Assembly (NCBI RefSeq): GCF_017656475.1
Contig: NZ_JACDNT010000005.1
Coordinates: 18,496 to 82,495, forward strand
Source of the DNA: Archaeoglobus sp.
GTDB lineage: Archaea > Halobacteriota > Archaeoglobi > Archaeoglobales > Archaeoglobaceae
DNA: 64,000 nucleotides
Reading direction: 5' to 3'
Within the stretch, counting starts at the first letter, position 1; each line of letters opens with the position of its first letter. A model generated the notes under the pieces. That model was not told where the DNA came from. It did not search any database and was given only the letters and a program-made list of their open reading frames with translations. This document shows, piece by piece, positions 47,842 to 57,974 of the stretch. A program made the translations under genes and the position numbers.

Positions 47842-47947
47842 CTACACCGCGGTAGCAATAGCCTCGATGGTGGTTCTGGTCGCCCTGCTCATCGTATATA
47901 CTTTAACACTACTTAATGCGATAAAGTTAAGCAAAAAGTTTGGTTAA
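47834..47947 (+). CDS. CcmD-like small membrane peptide
   Basis: A 37-residue frame (ATG 47834 to TAA 47947) overlaps the ccmC end. It has one hydrophobic segment (VAIASMVVLVALLIVYTLTLL) and a basic tail (NAIKLSKKFG), matching CcmD in size, topology and position after ccmC. CcmD proteins keep CcmE and CcmC together. The sequence is too short for certainty. Confidence 0.6.
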   Translation: MNDYTAVAIASMVVLVALLIVYTLTLLNAIKLSKKFG

Positions 47948-48639
47948 TAGAGCCTTCTCCTTACAGCAGGGTTCCTCGAAGCTATCTCCTTCAAAGCCTG
48001 TTCGAAGCACTCGGATGACGGAATTGTTTCGCAAAGAAAGACTCCGGTTCTCCCAACTTCCCTTCTCCTTGTCAGCACTCTTATCCTCTCAACCACGATT
48101 TCAATCGATACGCCAAGCATCCTTGCCACGCTGCTTGGATGCATATCCGTGAGAGGGATTTCACGATGTCCGTTTCCGGTTGGGATGATGAGGACGAGTC
48201 TTTTATCCACACCCGGCACTCTCCGGTTCTCCACCAGGCCATTGTAGTCGATGCAACCTCCAAACCTGTAGAAGTCCATTTCCCTCTCCCTCATCCTGAC
48301 CATTGGAAAGCTCACGGTGGTGTTGTCGGAGAGAACAAGCTCCCCCTTTATGGCGTAGTTTGGAGTTGCCTGGACAATTCTTTTTTCAAGAACCTCAAAA
48401 CCGTCGAGAGCGACCTCGACCTTGTAAGATGGTATTATTTCCGGAATGAAGATGTCAACGTCGCTTTTCTCATTAACGTCTCCCCTCGCAACGCTACCGT
48501 AAACAACACTGTCTATCCCGAAGGACAGTAGTGCCTCCATTACCTCTTTTGCCCTCTCTCTCTTCTCTGCGAGTGTGTTCCAGCGCTCCTGATTGTATTC
48601 TATCAATTTCCTTCCACCGTATGTTCCGACCCTCCTCAT
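47944..48639 (-). CDS. Nucleotidyltransferase-domain protein with HTH-like C-terminus
   Basis: The 231 residues are taken from the ATG at 48639, overlapping the cutA stop by four bases. The polymerase-beta-like motif GSVARGDVNEKSDVDIFI is clear (G-S, then D-x-D). Later VARMLGVSIEIVVERIRVLTRRREVGRTG looks like a DNA-binding or RNA-binding helix pair. The protein is not an obvious antitoxin because there is no HEPN partner. Substrate unknown. Confidence 0.65.
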   Translation of the reverse strand: MRRVGTYGGRKLIEYNQERWNTLAEKRERAKEVMEALLSFGIDSVVYGSVARGDVNEKSDVDIFIPEIIPSYKVEVALDGFEVLEKRIVQATPNYAIKGELVLSDNTTVSFPMVRMREREMDFYRFGGCIDYNGLVENRRVPGVDKRLVLIIPTGNGHREIPLTDMHPSSVARMLGVSIEIVVERIRVLTRRREVGRTGVFLCETIPSSECFEQALKEIASRNPAVRRRLY

Positions 48640-48944
48640 TCGACTGTCTCTTCTATCCACTCGAGGAACTCTTTGAGCCCTCTCTCTATGGGTATTGTGC
48701 ATATGCAGGGAGTTGTGTAGCTGTGAACAGCCTTAACTTCATCCCTAACTTCGGCGAACTTCTCGGTGGTTGTTTTGACAATCAATGCAAATTCGTTGGC
48801 AGCTTCTATCTTACCCTCCCACCAGAAGAAAGATTTAATCGGGAAAATGTTTACACATGCCGCGAGTTTTTTCTCAAGGAGTCTCTTCGCTATTTTCTCT
48901 GCCTCCTCCAGTGAAGGGGCAGTTATGTAAATGAAGTTGTACAT
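48636..48944 (-). CDS. cutA: CutA1-like protein
   Basis: The 102 residues match CutA over the whole length: FIYITAPSLEEAEKIAKRLLEKKLAACVNIFPIKSFFWWEGKIEAANEFALIVKTT ... VHSYTTPCICTIPIERGLKEFLEWIEE. It forms a very stable trimer of ferredoxin-like folds. It was linked to copper tolerance in bacteria, but its role in archaea is not established. Confidence 0.92.
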   Translation of the reverse strand: MYNFIYITAPSLEEAEKIAKRLLEKKLAACVNIFPIKSFFWWEGKIEAANEFALIVKTTTEKFAEVRDEVKAVHSYTTPCICTIPIERGLKEFLEWIEETVE

Positions 48945-48971
48945 GCTACCAGTTGAAGTGTTGGGCTTAAA

Positions 48972-49442
48972 TTATTTCTTTTTCCTCTTCACCACAACAA
49001 TGTCACCGAGTGTCGGGACGAGACTTTTGCCCTTCTCAATTTTGATTTCGGGAACCTGCTCTCTGAGCTTGATGTTGAAGAGCTTCTCCAGCTTTTCCAC
49101 AACTTCAGGTTCCGGTGTTATTTCGGCGTTCTCAATCTTCTTTATCAACGACTCTTTCTCTTGAATCTTCTTGGCGAGTTGCTCCTGGCTCCATCCTCTC
49201 TTCTCCCTTTCGCGTTTGATAATAAGGTGGAAATTCTCTACAAGCTCCTCCGTAAACTCTATTTTTGTTGAAGCCCTCTTCTTTTTAAGAACGACCCTCC
49301 TCGCTCCCGGCTGGGAAGCTACAGAAGGTTTTTTCTCAGTCCCGTATTGTCTACAAGAACTGCAGACCGTTACCTCACTACCCTCGACGACAATCTTGAA
49401 GCCTTTTCCCTTAATCTCTCTGCCGCAGATTTCGCAGTTCAT
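48972..49442 (-). CDS. Archaeal multiprotein bridging factor 1 (aMBF1)
   Basis: The 156-residue protein begins with a zinc ribbon (MNCEICGREIKGKG ... VTVCSSCRQYG) and has a Cro-type HTH (FHLIIKREREKRGWSQEQLAKKIQEKESLIKKIENAEITPEPEVVEKLEKLFNIKL). The ATG at 49442 has GGTGAG upstream, so the earlier in-frame codon is not used. aMBF1 associates with the 30S ribosome in archaea rather than acting as a transcription coactivator. Confidence 0.88.
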   Translation of the reverse strand: MNCEICGREIKGKGFKIVVEGSEVTVCSSCRQYGTEKKPSVASQPGARRVVLKKKRASTKIEFTEELVENFHLIIKREREKRGWSQEQLAKKIQEKESLIKKIENAEITPEPEVVEKLEKLFNIKLREQVPEIKIEKGKSLVPTLGDIVVVKRKKK

Positions 49443-49542
49443 TTCACTCACCAGCAACAAGTTCTTATATGATGAGTGATATATATGTATTTGGAGACTT
49501 CCGGAACGGTAAAGGAAGAAAATAATGATTGAGGGATAAAAT

Positions 49543-50739
49543 ATGGGTGATAGCGAGATACAATATCTCCTGGAAAAGTTGAAGAAACTGGAGGAAGATT
49601 ACTACAAGCTTAGGGAGCTTTATCGCCGATTAGAAGATGAAAAGAGGTTTATAGAAAGCGAAAGAATAAGATACGAAAGAGAAGTAAGAAGACTCAGAAG
49701 TGAGGTTGAAAGATTACGCTCACCGCCATTACTTGTAGGTGTAATTTCAGATGTCCTCGAAGACGGGAGAGTTGTTGTAAAAAGCTCGACCGGACCAAAA
49801 TTCGTTGTAAATACCTCTCAATACATAAATGAAGAAGAACTCAAGCCGGGTGCGAGAGTCGCCCTCAACCAGCAAACTCTGGCCATAGTAAATATCCTAC
49901 CAACCTCCAAGGACCCGATGGTTTACGGCTTTGAGGTTGAGGAGAGACCAGAGGTCAGCTATGAAGACATTGGAGGTCTTGATGTCCAGATAGAGGAAAT
50001 CAGGGAAGCTGTAGAGCTACCACTGCTGAAGCCAGAGCTTTTCACAGAGGTTGGGATAGAGCCACCCAAGGGCGTGCTGCTCTACGGCCCACCGGGAACT
50101 GGCAAAACTCTGCTTGCCAAGGCAGTCGCGAATCAGACCAAGGCCACTTTCATAAGAGTTGTGGGCAGCGAGTTCGTTCAGAAGTACATTGGAGAGGGTG
50201 CGAGGCTGGTCAGAGAGGTGTTCCAGCTTGCCAAGGAAAAGTCGCCGTCGATAATATTCATCGATGAGCTTGACGCAATAGCAGCAAGAAGAACAAACAG
50301 CGATACGAGTGGAGACAGGGAAGTGCAGAGGACAATGATGCAATTACTTGCTGAACTCGATGGCTTCGATCCGAGAGGAGATGTGAAAGTCATCGGTGCC
50401 ACAAACAGAATAGACATCCTCGATCCTGCGATCCTGAGACCTGGAAGGTTCGACAGAATAATAGAGGTTCCAATGCCAACTTTCGAGGGAAGAATACAGA
50501 TATTCAAGATACACACTAGGAAGATGAAGCTGGCAGAGGATGTCGACTTCAAGGAGCTTGCAAGAATTACAGAAGGCGCGAGCGGGGCAGACATAAAGGC
50601 GATATGCACCGAAGCAGGCATGTTCGCAATAAGAGAAGAGAGAGCGAGAGTAACAATGCTCGACTTCACGAAGGCAATAGAAAAAGTGCTCAAGAAGACG
50701 ACTCCAGTACCCGATCTGAAGGGAGTGATGTTCGTCTGA
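49543..50739 (+). CDS. pan: Proteasome-activating nucleotidase PAN
   Basis: The 398 residues have the PAN layout: an N-terminal coiled coil (about 5-65, [28 protein letters not shown]), an OB domain ([27 protein letters not shown]), then an AAA module with Walker A GPPGTGKT, Walker [12 protein letters not shown] and the arginine-finger region LRPGRFDR. It ends in ...VMFV, close to the HbYX motif that docks into the 20S proteasome. It unfolds substrates for degradation. Confidence 0.95.
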   Translation: MGDSEIQYLLEKLKKLEEDYYKLRELYRRLEDEKRFIESERIRYEREVRRLRSEVERLRSPPLLVGVISDVLEDGRVVVKSSTGPKFVVNTSQYINEEELKPGARVALNQQTLAIVNILPTSKDPMVYGFEVEERPEVSYEDIGGLDVQIEEIREAVELPLLKPELFTEVGIEPPKGVLLYGPPGTGKTLLAKAVANQTKATFIRVVGSEFVQKYIGEGARLVREVFQLAKEKSPSIIFIDELDAIAARRTNSDTSGDREVQRTMMQLLAELDGFDPRGDVKVIGATNRIDILDPAILRPGRFDRIIEVPMPTFEGRIQIFKIHTRKMKLAEDVDFKELARITEGASGADIKAICTEAGMFAIREERARVTMLDFTKAIEKVLKKTTPVPDLKGVMFV

Positions 50740-50834
50740 CCGTTCCGGGAGTCTCCACCTTTTTATCATTTTGAAATTTTCGGTTCCTGAAGAATAAAAA
50801 ACTTAAAAAGCACTTGTGAATTCTACACTTCAAG

Positions 50835-52148
50835 ATGCACATTGGATGCTTATCGGTTTCTCACAAAAATGCCAGTGTTGAGGAAATTGAGAAGATCTGG
50901 CTTACTGTAAAGCCTAGGCTGGAGGAGACTATCTCCAAATGCAACTTCTCGGAGTATGCTTACATTTTCACTTGCAACCGATTTGAAATATACCTCGTGG
51001 GGGAGAATCTGGAAACCTGCCTTAAAGAGATTGCTGAAGAGCTTGGCATAGTGGATAAGGTTACAATTCTAACCGGCGAGAACTGTTTGAGGCATTTGTT
51101 AAGAGTTGCTTCAGGAATAGAATCGATGATAGTTGGAGAGGAACAGATTCTCGGTCAGGTTAGGCAGTGCTTCAACCTCTGCAGAGAAAGCGGTCATGCG
51201 GGGGAGATTCTCGAGAGGGTTTTCGGTAAGGCTGTGCAGGTTGGAAGAAGAGTGAGAAGGGAAACGGCAATCTCGAAGGGCTCAGTTTCGATAGGTTCAG
51301 CTGCGGTTGAGGTGGCGGAGAGGACTCTGGGTACCCTGAAGGGAAAAAAGGCATTGCTTGTTGGAGCTGGGGAGATGGGGGCGCTCGTTGCAAAAGCAAT
51401 AGCGGGAAAGGATGTTGAGGCAGTACTGATCGCAAACAGGACGTACGAGAAGGCCGAGGAGCTTGCAAGGAGAATTGGTGGAATTGCGGTTAGGTTCGAC
51501 AGGTTAATTGACTATCTTAAGATTTCTGACGTGGTTATCTCAGCAACTTCAGCCCCTCACTTCGTTATAACCAAGAGCAACGTGGAGAAGGCTATGAGTG
51601 GTAGGAGACAGAAGCTCCTCATAATTGACATAGCATTGCCGCGAGATGTTGAGGAAAGTGTGGCGGAGATTGAGGGTGTTGAGCTTCTAACAATTGACGA
51701 TTTGAGGAAGGTCAGCGAAGAAAACCTCTCCAGAAGGAGAAAAGAAATAGAGAAAGTCGAAAGAATAATTGAAGAGGAGCTGGAGCAGCTAAAGCTGCTT
51801 TTGAAGGACATCTCAGCAAGAAACGCAATTGCCGCAATGTACTCCCTCGCCGAGAAGTTCGTTGATGAAGAGGTGGAGGAGCTTTACGCGAAGCTAAGTG
51901 CTAAGTATGGCGTTGGAGAGGACGTGAAGAGCCTTCTCAACGACTTCGCCAACTCCCTGATTAAAAAATTCCTGAGAGAGCCTACTGTTAGGTTGAGGGA
52001 AGCCGCTAGAAAGGATGAAATCCACGTTATTGAGTCTGTAAAGTATGTTTTTGGTGGTGGAAATGGCAGAATTCCCGAAAGTAAGAATGAGAAGGTTGAG
52101 AAAAGCGAACCTGAGGTGGATGTTCAGAGAAACGAGGTTAAGTCCTGA
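50835..52148 (+). CDS. hemA: Glutamyl-tRNA reductase
   Basis: The 437 residues start with [17 protein letters not shown] and have the catalytic cysteine region [31 protein letters not shown], the NADPH domain [40 protein letters not shown], and a C-terminal dimerisation helix. It makes glutamate-1-semialdehyde for tetrapyrroles. Its 3' end overlaps hemB by 86 nt, so its lysine-rich tail is encoded in the same bases as the first residues of HemB. Confidence 0.94.
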   Translation: MHIGCLSVSHKNASVEEIEKIWLTVKPRLEETISKCNFSEYAYIFTCNRFEIYLVGENLETCLKEIAEELGIVDKVTILTGENCLRHLLRVASGIESMIVGEEQILGQVRQCFNLCRESGHAGEILERVFGKAVQVGRRVRRETAISKGSVSIGSAAVEVAERTLGTLKGKKALLVGAGEMGALVAKAIAGKDVEAVLIANRTYEKAEELARRIGGIAVRFDRLIDYLKISDVVISATSAPHFVITKSNVEKAMSGRRQKLLIIDIALPRDVEESVAEIEGVELLTIDDLRKVSEENLSRRRKEIEKVERIIEEELEQLKLLLKDISARNAIAAMYSLAEKFVDEEVEELYAKLSAKYGVGEDVKSLLNDFANSLIKKFLREPTVRLREAARKDEIHVIESVKYVFGGGNGRIPESKNEKVEKSEPEVDVQRNEVKS

Positions 52149-53031
52149 AAACCTCATAACACCGATTTTCGTTGATGAGAACATCAAAGAAAAGAAGCCC
52201 ATCGAATCCATGCCAGATTATTTCAGAATTCCTCTCGAAATGGTCGAGAAGGAGGTTGAGGAGTGCCTTGAGAAGGGTTTGAAGAGCTTTATATTGTTTG
52301 GCATCCCCTCTTATAAAGATGAAATAGGCTCTTCCGCTTTTGACGAGAACGGCGTAATTCAGAAGGCTGTGAGTCGGATTAAGGACGAATTTCCGGATGT
52401 TGTAATAATAACCGACGTCTGTCTTTGCGAATACACCACTCATGGCCACTGCGGTGTTGTGAGAGATGGGGAAATTGTGAACGATGAGACGCTTCCGATA
52501 ATCGGCAAGACTGCCGTAAGCCATGCAGAGAGTGGAGCAGACATTGTTGCACCATCCGGAATGATGGACGGGATGGTTAAGGCAATAAGAGAGGCGCTTG
52601 ATGAAGCAGGTTTTGAAAGCGTTCCCATAATGAGCTACTCGGCAAAGTATGCTTCGAACTTTTACTCTCCCTTCAGAGATGCTGCCGAGAGCGGATTCAA
52701 GTTCGGTGACAGGAGAGGGTATCAGATGGACATTCACAACGCGAGAGAGGCGATGAGGGAGATAGAGCTTGACATTAGAGAGGGAGCTGACATAATAATG
52801 GTCAAACCTGCTCTGCCATACCTCGACATCATCAGAATGGCGAGGGAATGCTTCAATCTGCCTATTGCCGCCTACAACGTCAGTGGAGAGTACAGCATGG
52901 TTAAGGCAGCTATAATGCAGGGATGGCTGAGCAACGAAGCGATTTACGAAATTCTCGTGTCCATAAAAAGAGCTGGAGCAGATTTAATTATAACCTACCA
53001 CTCGAAGGAGATTGTAGAAAAGCTTCAGTAA
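52063..53031 (+). CDS. hemB: 5-aminolevulinate (porphobilinogen synthase) dehydratase
   Basis: The 322-residue protein is taken from the ATG at 52063 ([37 protein letters not shown]), with GGTGG six bases upstream. The zinc site [14 protein letters not shown] and the Schiff-base lysines ([17 protein letters not shown] and [12 protein letters not shown]) are present. It joins two aminolevulinates to give porphobilinogen and follows directly in the tetrapyrrole pathway after hemA. Confidence 0.95.
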   Translation: MAEFPKVRMRRLRKANLRWMFRETRLSPENLITPIFVDENIKEKKPIESMPDYFRIPLEMVEKEVEECLEKGLKSFILFGIPSYKDEIGSSAFDENGVIQKAVSRIKDEFPDVVIITDVCLCEYTTHGHCGVVRDGEIVNDETLPIIGKTAVSHAESGADIVAPSGMMDGMVKAIREALDEAGFESVPIMSYSAKYASNFYSPFRDAAESGFKFGDRRGYQMDIHNAREAMREIELDIREGADIIMVKPALPYLDIIRMARECFNLPIAAYNVSGEYSMVKAAIMQGWLSNEAIYEILVSIKRAGADLIITYHSKEIVEKLQ

Positions 53032-54014
53032 ACTCTAGCATCGACAACAACGTGATAAACTCCCGGAGAATAATTTTTTACCTTTTTGAAGTTCAGAATT
53101 TCGCACTTTTTCCCCATCTTCCCGCATGCTTTTTTTACTCTTCTTATGGGCCTGTCGATAACCGCTTCAGGTGTCGATTCGTGGTAATGAATAATTCCCT
53201 CTCCTCTCAAAGCTCTTATTGCCGTGTATAGATAATCGTGGCAGTAAATGTGCCCCATCACAACTCTGTCGGCAACACCCTCGGGAGTGACGAACTGCGA
53301 GTCTCCGAGAATTGGGATAATATTCTCCACCCCATTCAGCCTCATGTTCTTCAGAAGGAAATGATACGAGTCAGGATTTATCTCGATGGCGTATATCCTC
53401 TTCGCCTTCGAGTGAACGGCTATCGGTATTGAGAAGTATCCAATCCCGGCGAACATGTCAACAACAATTTCACCATCCTCAACGAGCCTCGCAACCCTCA
53501 TTCTCTCCGCCTGATTGCCCAGGCTGAACATGACCTTCGTAACATCAAGTCTGAACCTGCATCCGTTCTCCTTATGCTCCGTAACGCTACCTTCTCCGGC
53601 AATTAACTCCATCTTCGGCTTCCTCTTCATCCCAAACCTGCCAAAATCGCACCACACAGCTTTGCAGGGGTTAATCTGCATCAACGCTTCTCCTATTGCT
53701 TTAGCATACTTTTTCGCCTTCTCGTCAAGCTTGACAATGACTATGTCTCCTATCACCTTGTAATTCGTTGGAATAAGCTCTTCAGGAACCTTTCCCTTAA
53801 GAACTTCTTTAAGATTCTTCTTTTTAGAGAAGACGGGATTCTTCTGCTCAACTATCGTGTATCCTTCAAAAAACTTCTCAGCCCCGTCAACAATTGGGAT
53901 TTCCACGTAGTCTCCAAAAGCAGTTATCCTCCTGCTTTTATCCTTAACTCCGAGCTTTTCAGCGAGCTTTCTGACCTGCTCAGCCTCACTTTTCGGAACT
54001 CTGACTGCCTTCAT
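53025..54014 (-). CDS. tRNA (guanine37-N1)-methyltransferase Trm5-like
   Basis: The 329 residues from the ATG at 54014 have an N-terminal D1-like domain ([29 protein letters not shown]), a middle domain with VIGDIVIV, and a Rossmann methyltransferase domain ([44 protein letters not shown]) with the Trm5 HYHES segment. It adds the methyl that prevents frameshifting at tRNA position 37. The gene overlaps the NMD3 gene by 29 nt. Confidence 0.88.
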   Translation of the reverse strand: MKAVRVPKSEAEQVRKLAEKLGVKDKSRRITAFGDYVEIPIVDGAEKFFEGYTIVEQKNPVFSKKKNLKEVLKGKVPEELIPTNYKVIGDIVIVKLDEKAKKYAKAIGEALMQINPCKAVWCDFGRFGMKRKPKMELIAGEGSVTEHKENGCRFRLDVTKVMFSLGNQAERMRVARLVEDGEIVVDMFAGIGYFSIPIAVHSKAKRIYAIEINPDSYHFLLKNMRLNGVENIIPILGDSQFVTPEGVADRVVMGHIYCHDYLYTAIRALRGEGIIHYHESTPEAVIDRPIRRVKKACGKMGKKCEILNFKKVKNYSPGVYHVVVDARVY

Positions 54015-54969
54015 ACACGGAGAAAAATTTGCCGTCTTTCTCAAATACCTTGACTTCAGCCCCTATGTCTGCTCCCGAAGGTCTGGGAGTAGTTACAACT
54101 CTGCCATCCTCACATACGACCTCAACAGCCTCAGAGTCGGCATTGACCACAACTCCTCCCTTCAACTCCTCTCTTCTCACAGCAACTCCCTCATCGCCGA
54201 GGTTGACAGTTTTTCCGGTAATTATGTCAGAGCCTTTCCCAACCACGGAGTTCCTGACAACTACAAATCTGCCATCTTTCTCAACTATGTCGCCCTCTCT
54301 GTACTCAGGCAGTCTGACAGAATAGGTGAATCTGTACACATCCCTGCCGTCAATTCTCGTGTGGAGCTTCTTGCTTTCCTTCAAACTCCCCCCGAACTTT
54401 CTCAGAATCATTCTCGATACTTTTTTACCAATGTTCCTGCTTCCGAAGAAAACGTTGACACCCTCCTTTTTTCTTTCTATCTTTGAAACGAAAGCCTTCT
54501 GGTCTTCAGGAGCGTTTGAAATAACCTCATCCACGATTTCAAGTGCTTTTTCAATTTCCTCATCGCTTAGCTCTCTTCCGTCCGCCCTTATCTGCACGAT
54601 GGACTCGTAATAGCCTCCGGCCTCTCTGCTGCACCTCTCGCAGAGCACCTTGTTGATTCTATATTTCAACGGAACAACAACCTCAACCTCGTCACCGGCA
54701 ATATCTCCTTTAAATATGCAGTAGTCTTTGGATATCACAACCTCGCTGACGTCAAACTCTTCGGAAACCCAAGCATTCTTCAACACAAAGTCCTCAACTA
54801 CTTTCTCAATGCTACTCTCCACCCATCTGTTCCCCACTCTGACAAAATTACATCTGCTGCAAATGGTTATCTCAAACTCATCAATTCTGGCTACTTCCTG
54901 CTTCTCAACCATACATTTACCACACAAACTTCCGCTCTCAATTTCTCTTCCGCATACAACACATCTCAC
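53986..54969 (-). CDS. NMD3-family protein
   Basis: The 327 residues start with zinc motifs (MRCVVCGREIESGSLCGKCMVEK and CSRCNFVRVGNRWV) and later CERCSREAGGYYESIVQIR, the characteristic NMD3 pattern, followed by FVSKIERKKEGVNVFFGSRNIGKKVSRMILRKFGG and an S1/OB-like C-terminus. In eukaryotes NMD3 exports the 60S subunit; the archaeal protein probably acts in late 50S maturation or subunit anti-association. Divergent from hsp20. Confidence 0.9.
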   Translation of the reverse strand: MRCVVCGREIESGSLCGKCMVEKQEVARIDEFEITICSRCNFVRVGNRWVESSIEKVVEDFVLKNAWVSEEFDVSEVVISKDYCIFKGDIAGDEVEVVVPLKYRINKVLCERCSREAGGYYESIVQIRADGRELSDEEIEKALEIVDEVISNAPEDQKAFVSKIERKKEGVNVFFGSRNIGKKVSRMILRKFGGSLKESKKLHTRIDGRDVYRFTYSVRLPEYREGDIVEKDGRFVVVRNSVVGKGSDIITGKTVNLGDEGVAVRREELKGGVVVNADSEAVEVVCEDGRVVTTPRPSGADIGAEVKVFEKDGKFFSVYEGSQSSEK

Positions 54970-55028
54970 ATCATCCCTTATCGGTAGCTTCTTAAAAAGC
55001 TGAACCGAAAAATTTATATTCCTTTAAC

Positions 55029-55071
55029 CTAACAATAGGTTAGGTAAAGCAAGTTAGGAAAAAAAGGTTAG
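55029..55071 (+). promoter_or_regulatory. Heat-shock regulator (HSR1-type) operators before hsp20
   Basis: CTAAC at 55029-55033 and GTTAG at 55039-55043 form CTAAC-N5-GTTAG, the palindrome that I recall being reported for the A. fulgidus heat-shock regulator HSR1. Two more GTTAG half-sites follow at 55053-55057 and 55067-55071, each exactly 14 nt further on. A TATA-like TTTATATT lies just upstream at about 55011-55018, so the sites cover the transcription start region and suit repression. Confidence 0.75.
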
Positions 55072-55088
55072 GGGGGAGGTGATGGGTA

Positions 55089-55505
55089 ATGTTCCTTGAC
55101 CCGTTTGAGGAATTGAGAAGGATGCAGGAGAGGTTCAACAGGTTGCTTGAGGAGTTCGGCAAACTTCCAGAGACAAGGGAGTTCAGATTTTCTGCACCGG
55201 TTGACGTTATTGATGAGGGAGACCAGATTAGAGTCGTTGCAGACCTGCCTGGATTCAACAAAGAGGACTTGGAGATTTACTTTGAAGACGGAGACCTTGT
55301 CATAAAGGCTGAGAAGAAAGAGGAGATTGAGGAGAAGAGGGGAGAGTATCTGAGAAGAGAGAGAAGGATGGGCAAGATTTACAGAAGGATAGCTCTGCCT
55401 GCAGGAATCGACACAAATGCAGTTAAAGCAAAGTACAACAACGGAGTGCTTGAGATAACAATTCCGAAGGTTAAGAAAGACAGAAAGACCGTCCAGATTG
55501 AGTAA
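55089..55505 (+). CDS. Small heat shock protein Hsp20
   Basis: The 138 residues begin MFLDPFEELRRMQERFNRLLEEF and contain the alpha-crystallin domain (FSAPVDVIDEGDQIRVVADLPGFNKEDLEIYFEDGDLVIKAEKKEE ... RIALPAGIDTNAVKAKYNNGVLEITIPK), ending with a short tail carrying KTVQIE. It forms oligomers that hold unfolded proteins. The strong GGAGGTGAT ribosome-binding site and upstream GTTAG operators fit high, heat-induced expression. Confidence 0.95.
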   Translation: MFLDPFEELRRMQERFNRLLEEFGKLPETREFRFSAPVDVIDEGDQIRVVADLPGFNKEDLEIYFEDGDLVIKAEKKEEIEEKRGEYLRRERRMGKIYRRIALPAGIDTNAVKAKYNNGVLEITIPKVKKDRKTVQIE

Positions 55506-55615
55506 ATTAGGTTTTTAACTTTTCTTTTTGAATAAAGCTCAATTTCGTAAAACTAAACTATTAATGCGTTTATACAACCTCAAAAAGCTTTTAAAGGATT
55601 GAAAAGATTGCCTCC

Positions 55616-56557
55616 ATGGAAATAGAAAAAGAAGTTGAAAGACTGATTCGGGAAGGAAAAATTCTTGACGCTTTTGAATTTGTAAAGCAATCTGCTCCTG
55701 AAGAGTTGAGAGAAACAATAGAGAAGTCCTTCAGAGATGCTGAGGAAATTAAAAAACTTGACGGAATCTGGAAAAAGCTCATGCTAATTCTTCACTTCGT
55801 TTACGCTTCTCAGGATGCGGTTGAGAGACAGGACAGACAGTCGCTTGTTTCTTGTGTCGTATCATCTGTCAACGCGATAAAGCTGAGCATGGAGCTTGGG
55901 ATGAAAAGCATAACGCCAATTCTAATGAGAAACGCCGCAAGGGCTTTGATCCTGATGGACATGAAGGAAAACGCGGAGAGGATGTACACAGAAGCTGAGA
56001 AAATATGCGAGGAAAATAAAGACGAGGAGCTGCTTGCAGCAATAGAAAACGACCTCGCAACGCTTTACTACGATATGGGTAAGTACAACGAGGCCAAGGT
56101 TAAGGCGGAGGAAGCATTGGAGATAAGAAGAAGGGTCGGCACCAAAGAAGAGCTTGCAGAGAGCCTCGCCACCGCCTCAGAAATTTACGTAAAGCTTGGA
56201 GACTTTGATGAGGCGGAGGAATGCTACAGAGAAGCGGAGAAGCTGTACAGAGAGCTAGTTGAGGAGGCTGAATCTTTCAAGCTCAACCTTGCCATCCTGC
56301 TGAGCAACTACGCAATGTTCCGCAAGAAGCTCGGAAAGTATCAGGAAGCGGAGAAAATGTTCAAGGAAGCTCTTGAGATATTCGAGAATCTTGAAAAGAT
56401 TGATCCCGACTTCATGCAGTTCGTCGCTGCTGCTTACAGACACCTCGGAGACCTCTACAGAGAGATGAAGGAGTACTCGAAAGCTGAGGAGTACTACAAG
56501 CTTTCGAGGGAGAAGTTCAGGGATATACAGAAAAGATGGGAGAGCGTTGCCAGTTAG
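55616..56557 (+). CDS. Tetratricopeptide-repeat protein
   Basis: The 313-residue protein is helical throughout with about six TPR units. Clear ones are NAARALILMDMKENAERMYTEAEKI, IENDLATLYYDMGKYNEAKVKAEEALEIRR, LATASEIYVKLGDFDEAEECYREAEKLYR, LSNYAMFRKKLGKYQEAEKMFKEALEIFENL and YRHLGDLYREMKEYSKAEEYYKLSREKF. TPRs mediate protein-protein contacts; no partner is suggested by the neighbours. It stands alone with its own promoter and meets the AMMECR1 gene tail to tail. Confidence 0.85.
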   Translation: MEIEKEVERLIREGKILDAFEFVKQSAPEELRETIEKSFRDAEEIKKLDGIWKKLMLILHFVYASQDAVERQDRQSLVSCVVSSVNAIKLSMELGMKSITPILMRNAARALILMDMKENAERMYTEAEKICEENKDEELLAAIENDLATLYYDMGKYNEAKVKAEEALEIRRRVGTKEELAESLATASEIYVKLGDFDEAEECYREAEKLYRELVEEAESFKLNLAILLSNYAMFRKKLGKYQEAEKMFKEALEIFENLEKIDPDFMQFVAAAYRHLGDLYREMKEYSKAEEYYKLSREKFRDIQKRWESVAS

Positions 56558-56558
56558 C

Positions 56559-57167
56559 TTAAACCTCACAACTTTTTATATCAACCTCCACAACCTCTCC
56601 TCTCGGCTCTTTTTCCTTGAATATCTGCCCTTCAAATCTGTAAACCTCTGCTCCAGTAAGCCAGCAGTCGGGCGGTAAGCCGGCTTTCATGCACGTCTCG
56701 CTCAGAAACTCCTCAGCATCCATGTTGTACTCCACAGCAACCTGAGGTAAGAGAAGCCCGGAGAACGGGCCCATTTTAACAATAAGACCGTGTCTGCCGA
56801 TTTCAACATGACTGGGCAAGTCCTTGGGTTTTGCATCTATTTTCTCAGGTGGAGTTAGGATCGTTACCTCCACAACAATTTCGTCCATCTCGCTCAGCCT
56901 TACAGGCTCAAAGCGTGGATCATCGACGGCAGCGGCTATTGCGGACTCTATGATCGCCTCATCCAGCCTTTTAACCGGGTAGGGAAAGCCTATACAGCCC
57001 CTCAGGTTACCGTGCTTTGTAAGAGTTGTGAAAACACCTCTCTTTTCAGAAAAAACACCGTCAAGCCTTTTTTGCAGTATTTTCCTTTCTTCGAGGTAGG
57101 TCTCTATCGCCTCCCTCGCGAGTTTAACAGCTCTTTCACCGTCCTCCTTACTCAGAAGTTTGACCAT
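56559..57167 (-). CDS. AMMECR1-domain protein
   Basis: The 202 residues have the conserved segments [46 protein letters not shown] and [41 protein letters not shown], containing the family's LRGCIG motif with its invariant cysteine. The domain occurs in all three kingdoms, often next to MEMO or radical SAM genes, but its biochemical role is unknown. It is transcribed alone, divergent from the ROK-family gene. Confidence 0.9.
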   Translation of the reverse strand: MVKLLSKEDGERAVKLAREAIETYLEERKILQKRLDGVFSEKRGVFTTLTKHGNLRGCIGFPYPVKRLDEAIIESAIAAAVDDPRFEPVRLSEMDEIVVEVTILTPPEKIDAKPKDLPSHVEIGRHGLIVKMGPFSGLLLPQVAVEYNMDAEEFLSETCMKAGLPPDCWLTGAEVYRFEGQIFKEKEPRGEVVEVDIKSCEV

Positions 57168-57209
57168 GAGGATAGTGTGTTTTAAATTTATTAACGTTGT
57201 TGCCCCTCT

Positions 57210-57974
57210 ATGATTGTCGGAATTGATGTAGGTGGCACAAACACAGACATTGCCATTCTGGAAGGAAGCAAATTTCGGACTGAAAGCTATAGAACCTCCG
57301 AAGTGCTCCGAAACTTCTCAGATTTCATTAAAAAAAGCTTTGGTGACGCTCAGGCTGTTGGAATTGGTCTGGCTGTTTGGTTTGTTGATGGCGAGGCCGT
57401 TAAAGCACCAAACTTACCGGCAATCCCCGCAATAGAGCTTGATATCCCGTTCATTTTGGACAATGACGCTAACTGCTTTGCATACTTTTCCGCAAAAAGC
57501 CTCAACTTCAGGCATTTGCTTGGGGTTACGGTTGGAACTGGCGTTGGAGGAGGAATCGTTGCTGATGGCAGGGTTTACAGAGGCAGAGGTGCTGCGGGAG
57601 AGATTGGGCACACATATGTTGGTGGGGAAAAGATATGCAAGTGCGGGGGCAGAGGACATCTTGAGGCCTACTTCGGGGGCTGGAGTTTGAAGAACATCAA
57701 GGAGCTGGTGGAATCGGGTGAAATTTATGGAATGGCGGAGTTCACTCTCTTCTGCCAGTCTATAGCCAATGCAGTCATGATTCTGAATCCTGAGGCAGTA
57801 GCAATTGGAGGAAGAATAGGAGGAAGGCTGGACGAAAGATTGGTTGGGGAAAAAGTTAGCATATATCTTCCGGATGAGATAGATGTTGCGGTTAAAACTG
57901 TAAGAGATGATTATGCTGTGGCTAAGGGGGCAGCACTTCTAGCCCTTGATGCCATCTCTCAAAATCAGCCATGA
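57210..57974 (+). CDS. ROK-family sugar kinase-like protein
   Basis: The 254-residue protein has the phosphate motif [13 protein letters not shown], the catalytic aspartate in [18 protein letters not shown], and the ROK segment [28 protein letters not shown]. The usual zinc motif CxCGxxGCxE reads [10 protein letters not shown], so histidine replaces the third cysteine. It is shorter than typical glucokinases (about 300). Likely a sugar kinase; the sugar is unknown. The 3' end overlaps the convergent gene by 53 bp. Confidence 0.8.
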   Translation: MIVGIDVGGTNTDIAILEGSKFRTESYRTSEVLRNFSDFIKKSFGDAQAVGIGLAVWFVDGEAVKAPNLPAIPAIELDIPFILDNDANCFAYFSAKSLNFRHLLGVTVGTGVGGGIVADGRVYRGRGAAGEIGHTYVGGEKICKCGGRGHLEAYFGGWSLKNIKELVESGEIYGMAEFTLFCQSIANAVMILNPEAVAIGGRIGGRLDERLVGEKVSIYLPDEIDVAVKTVRDDYAVAKGAALLALDAISQNQP

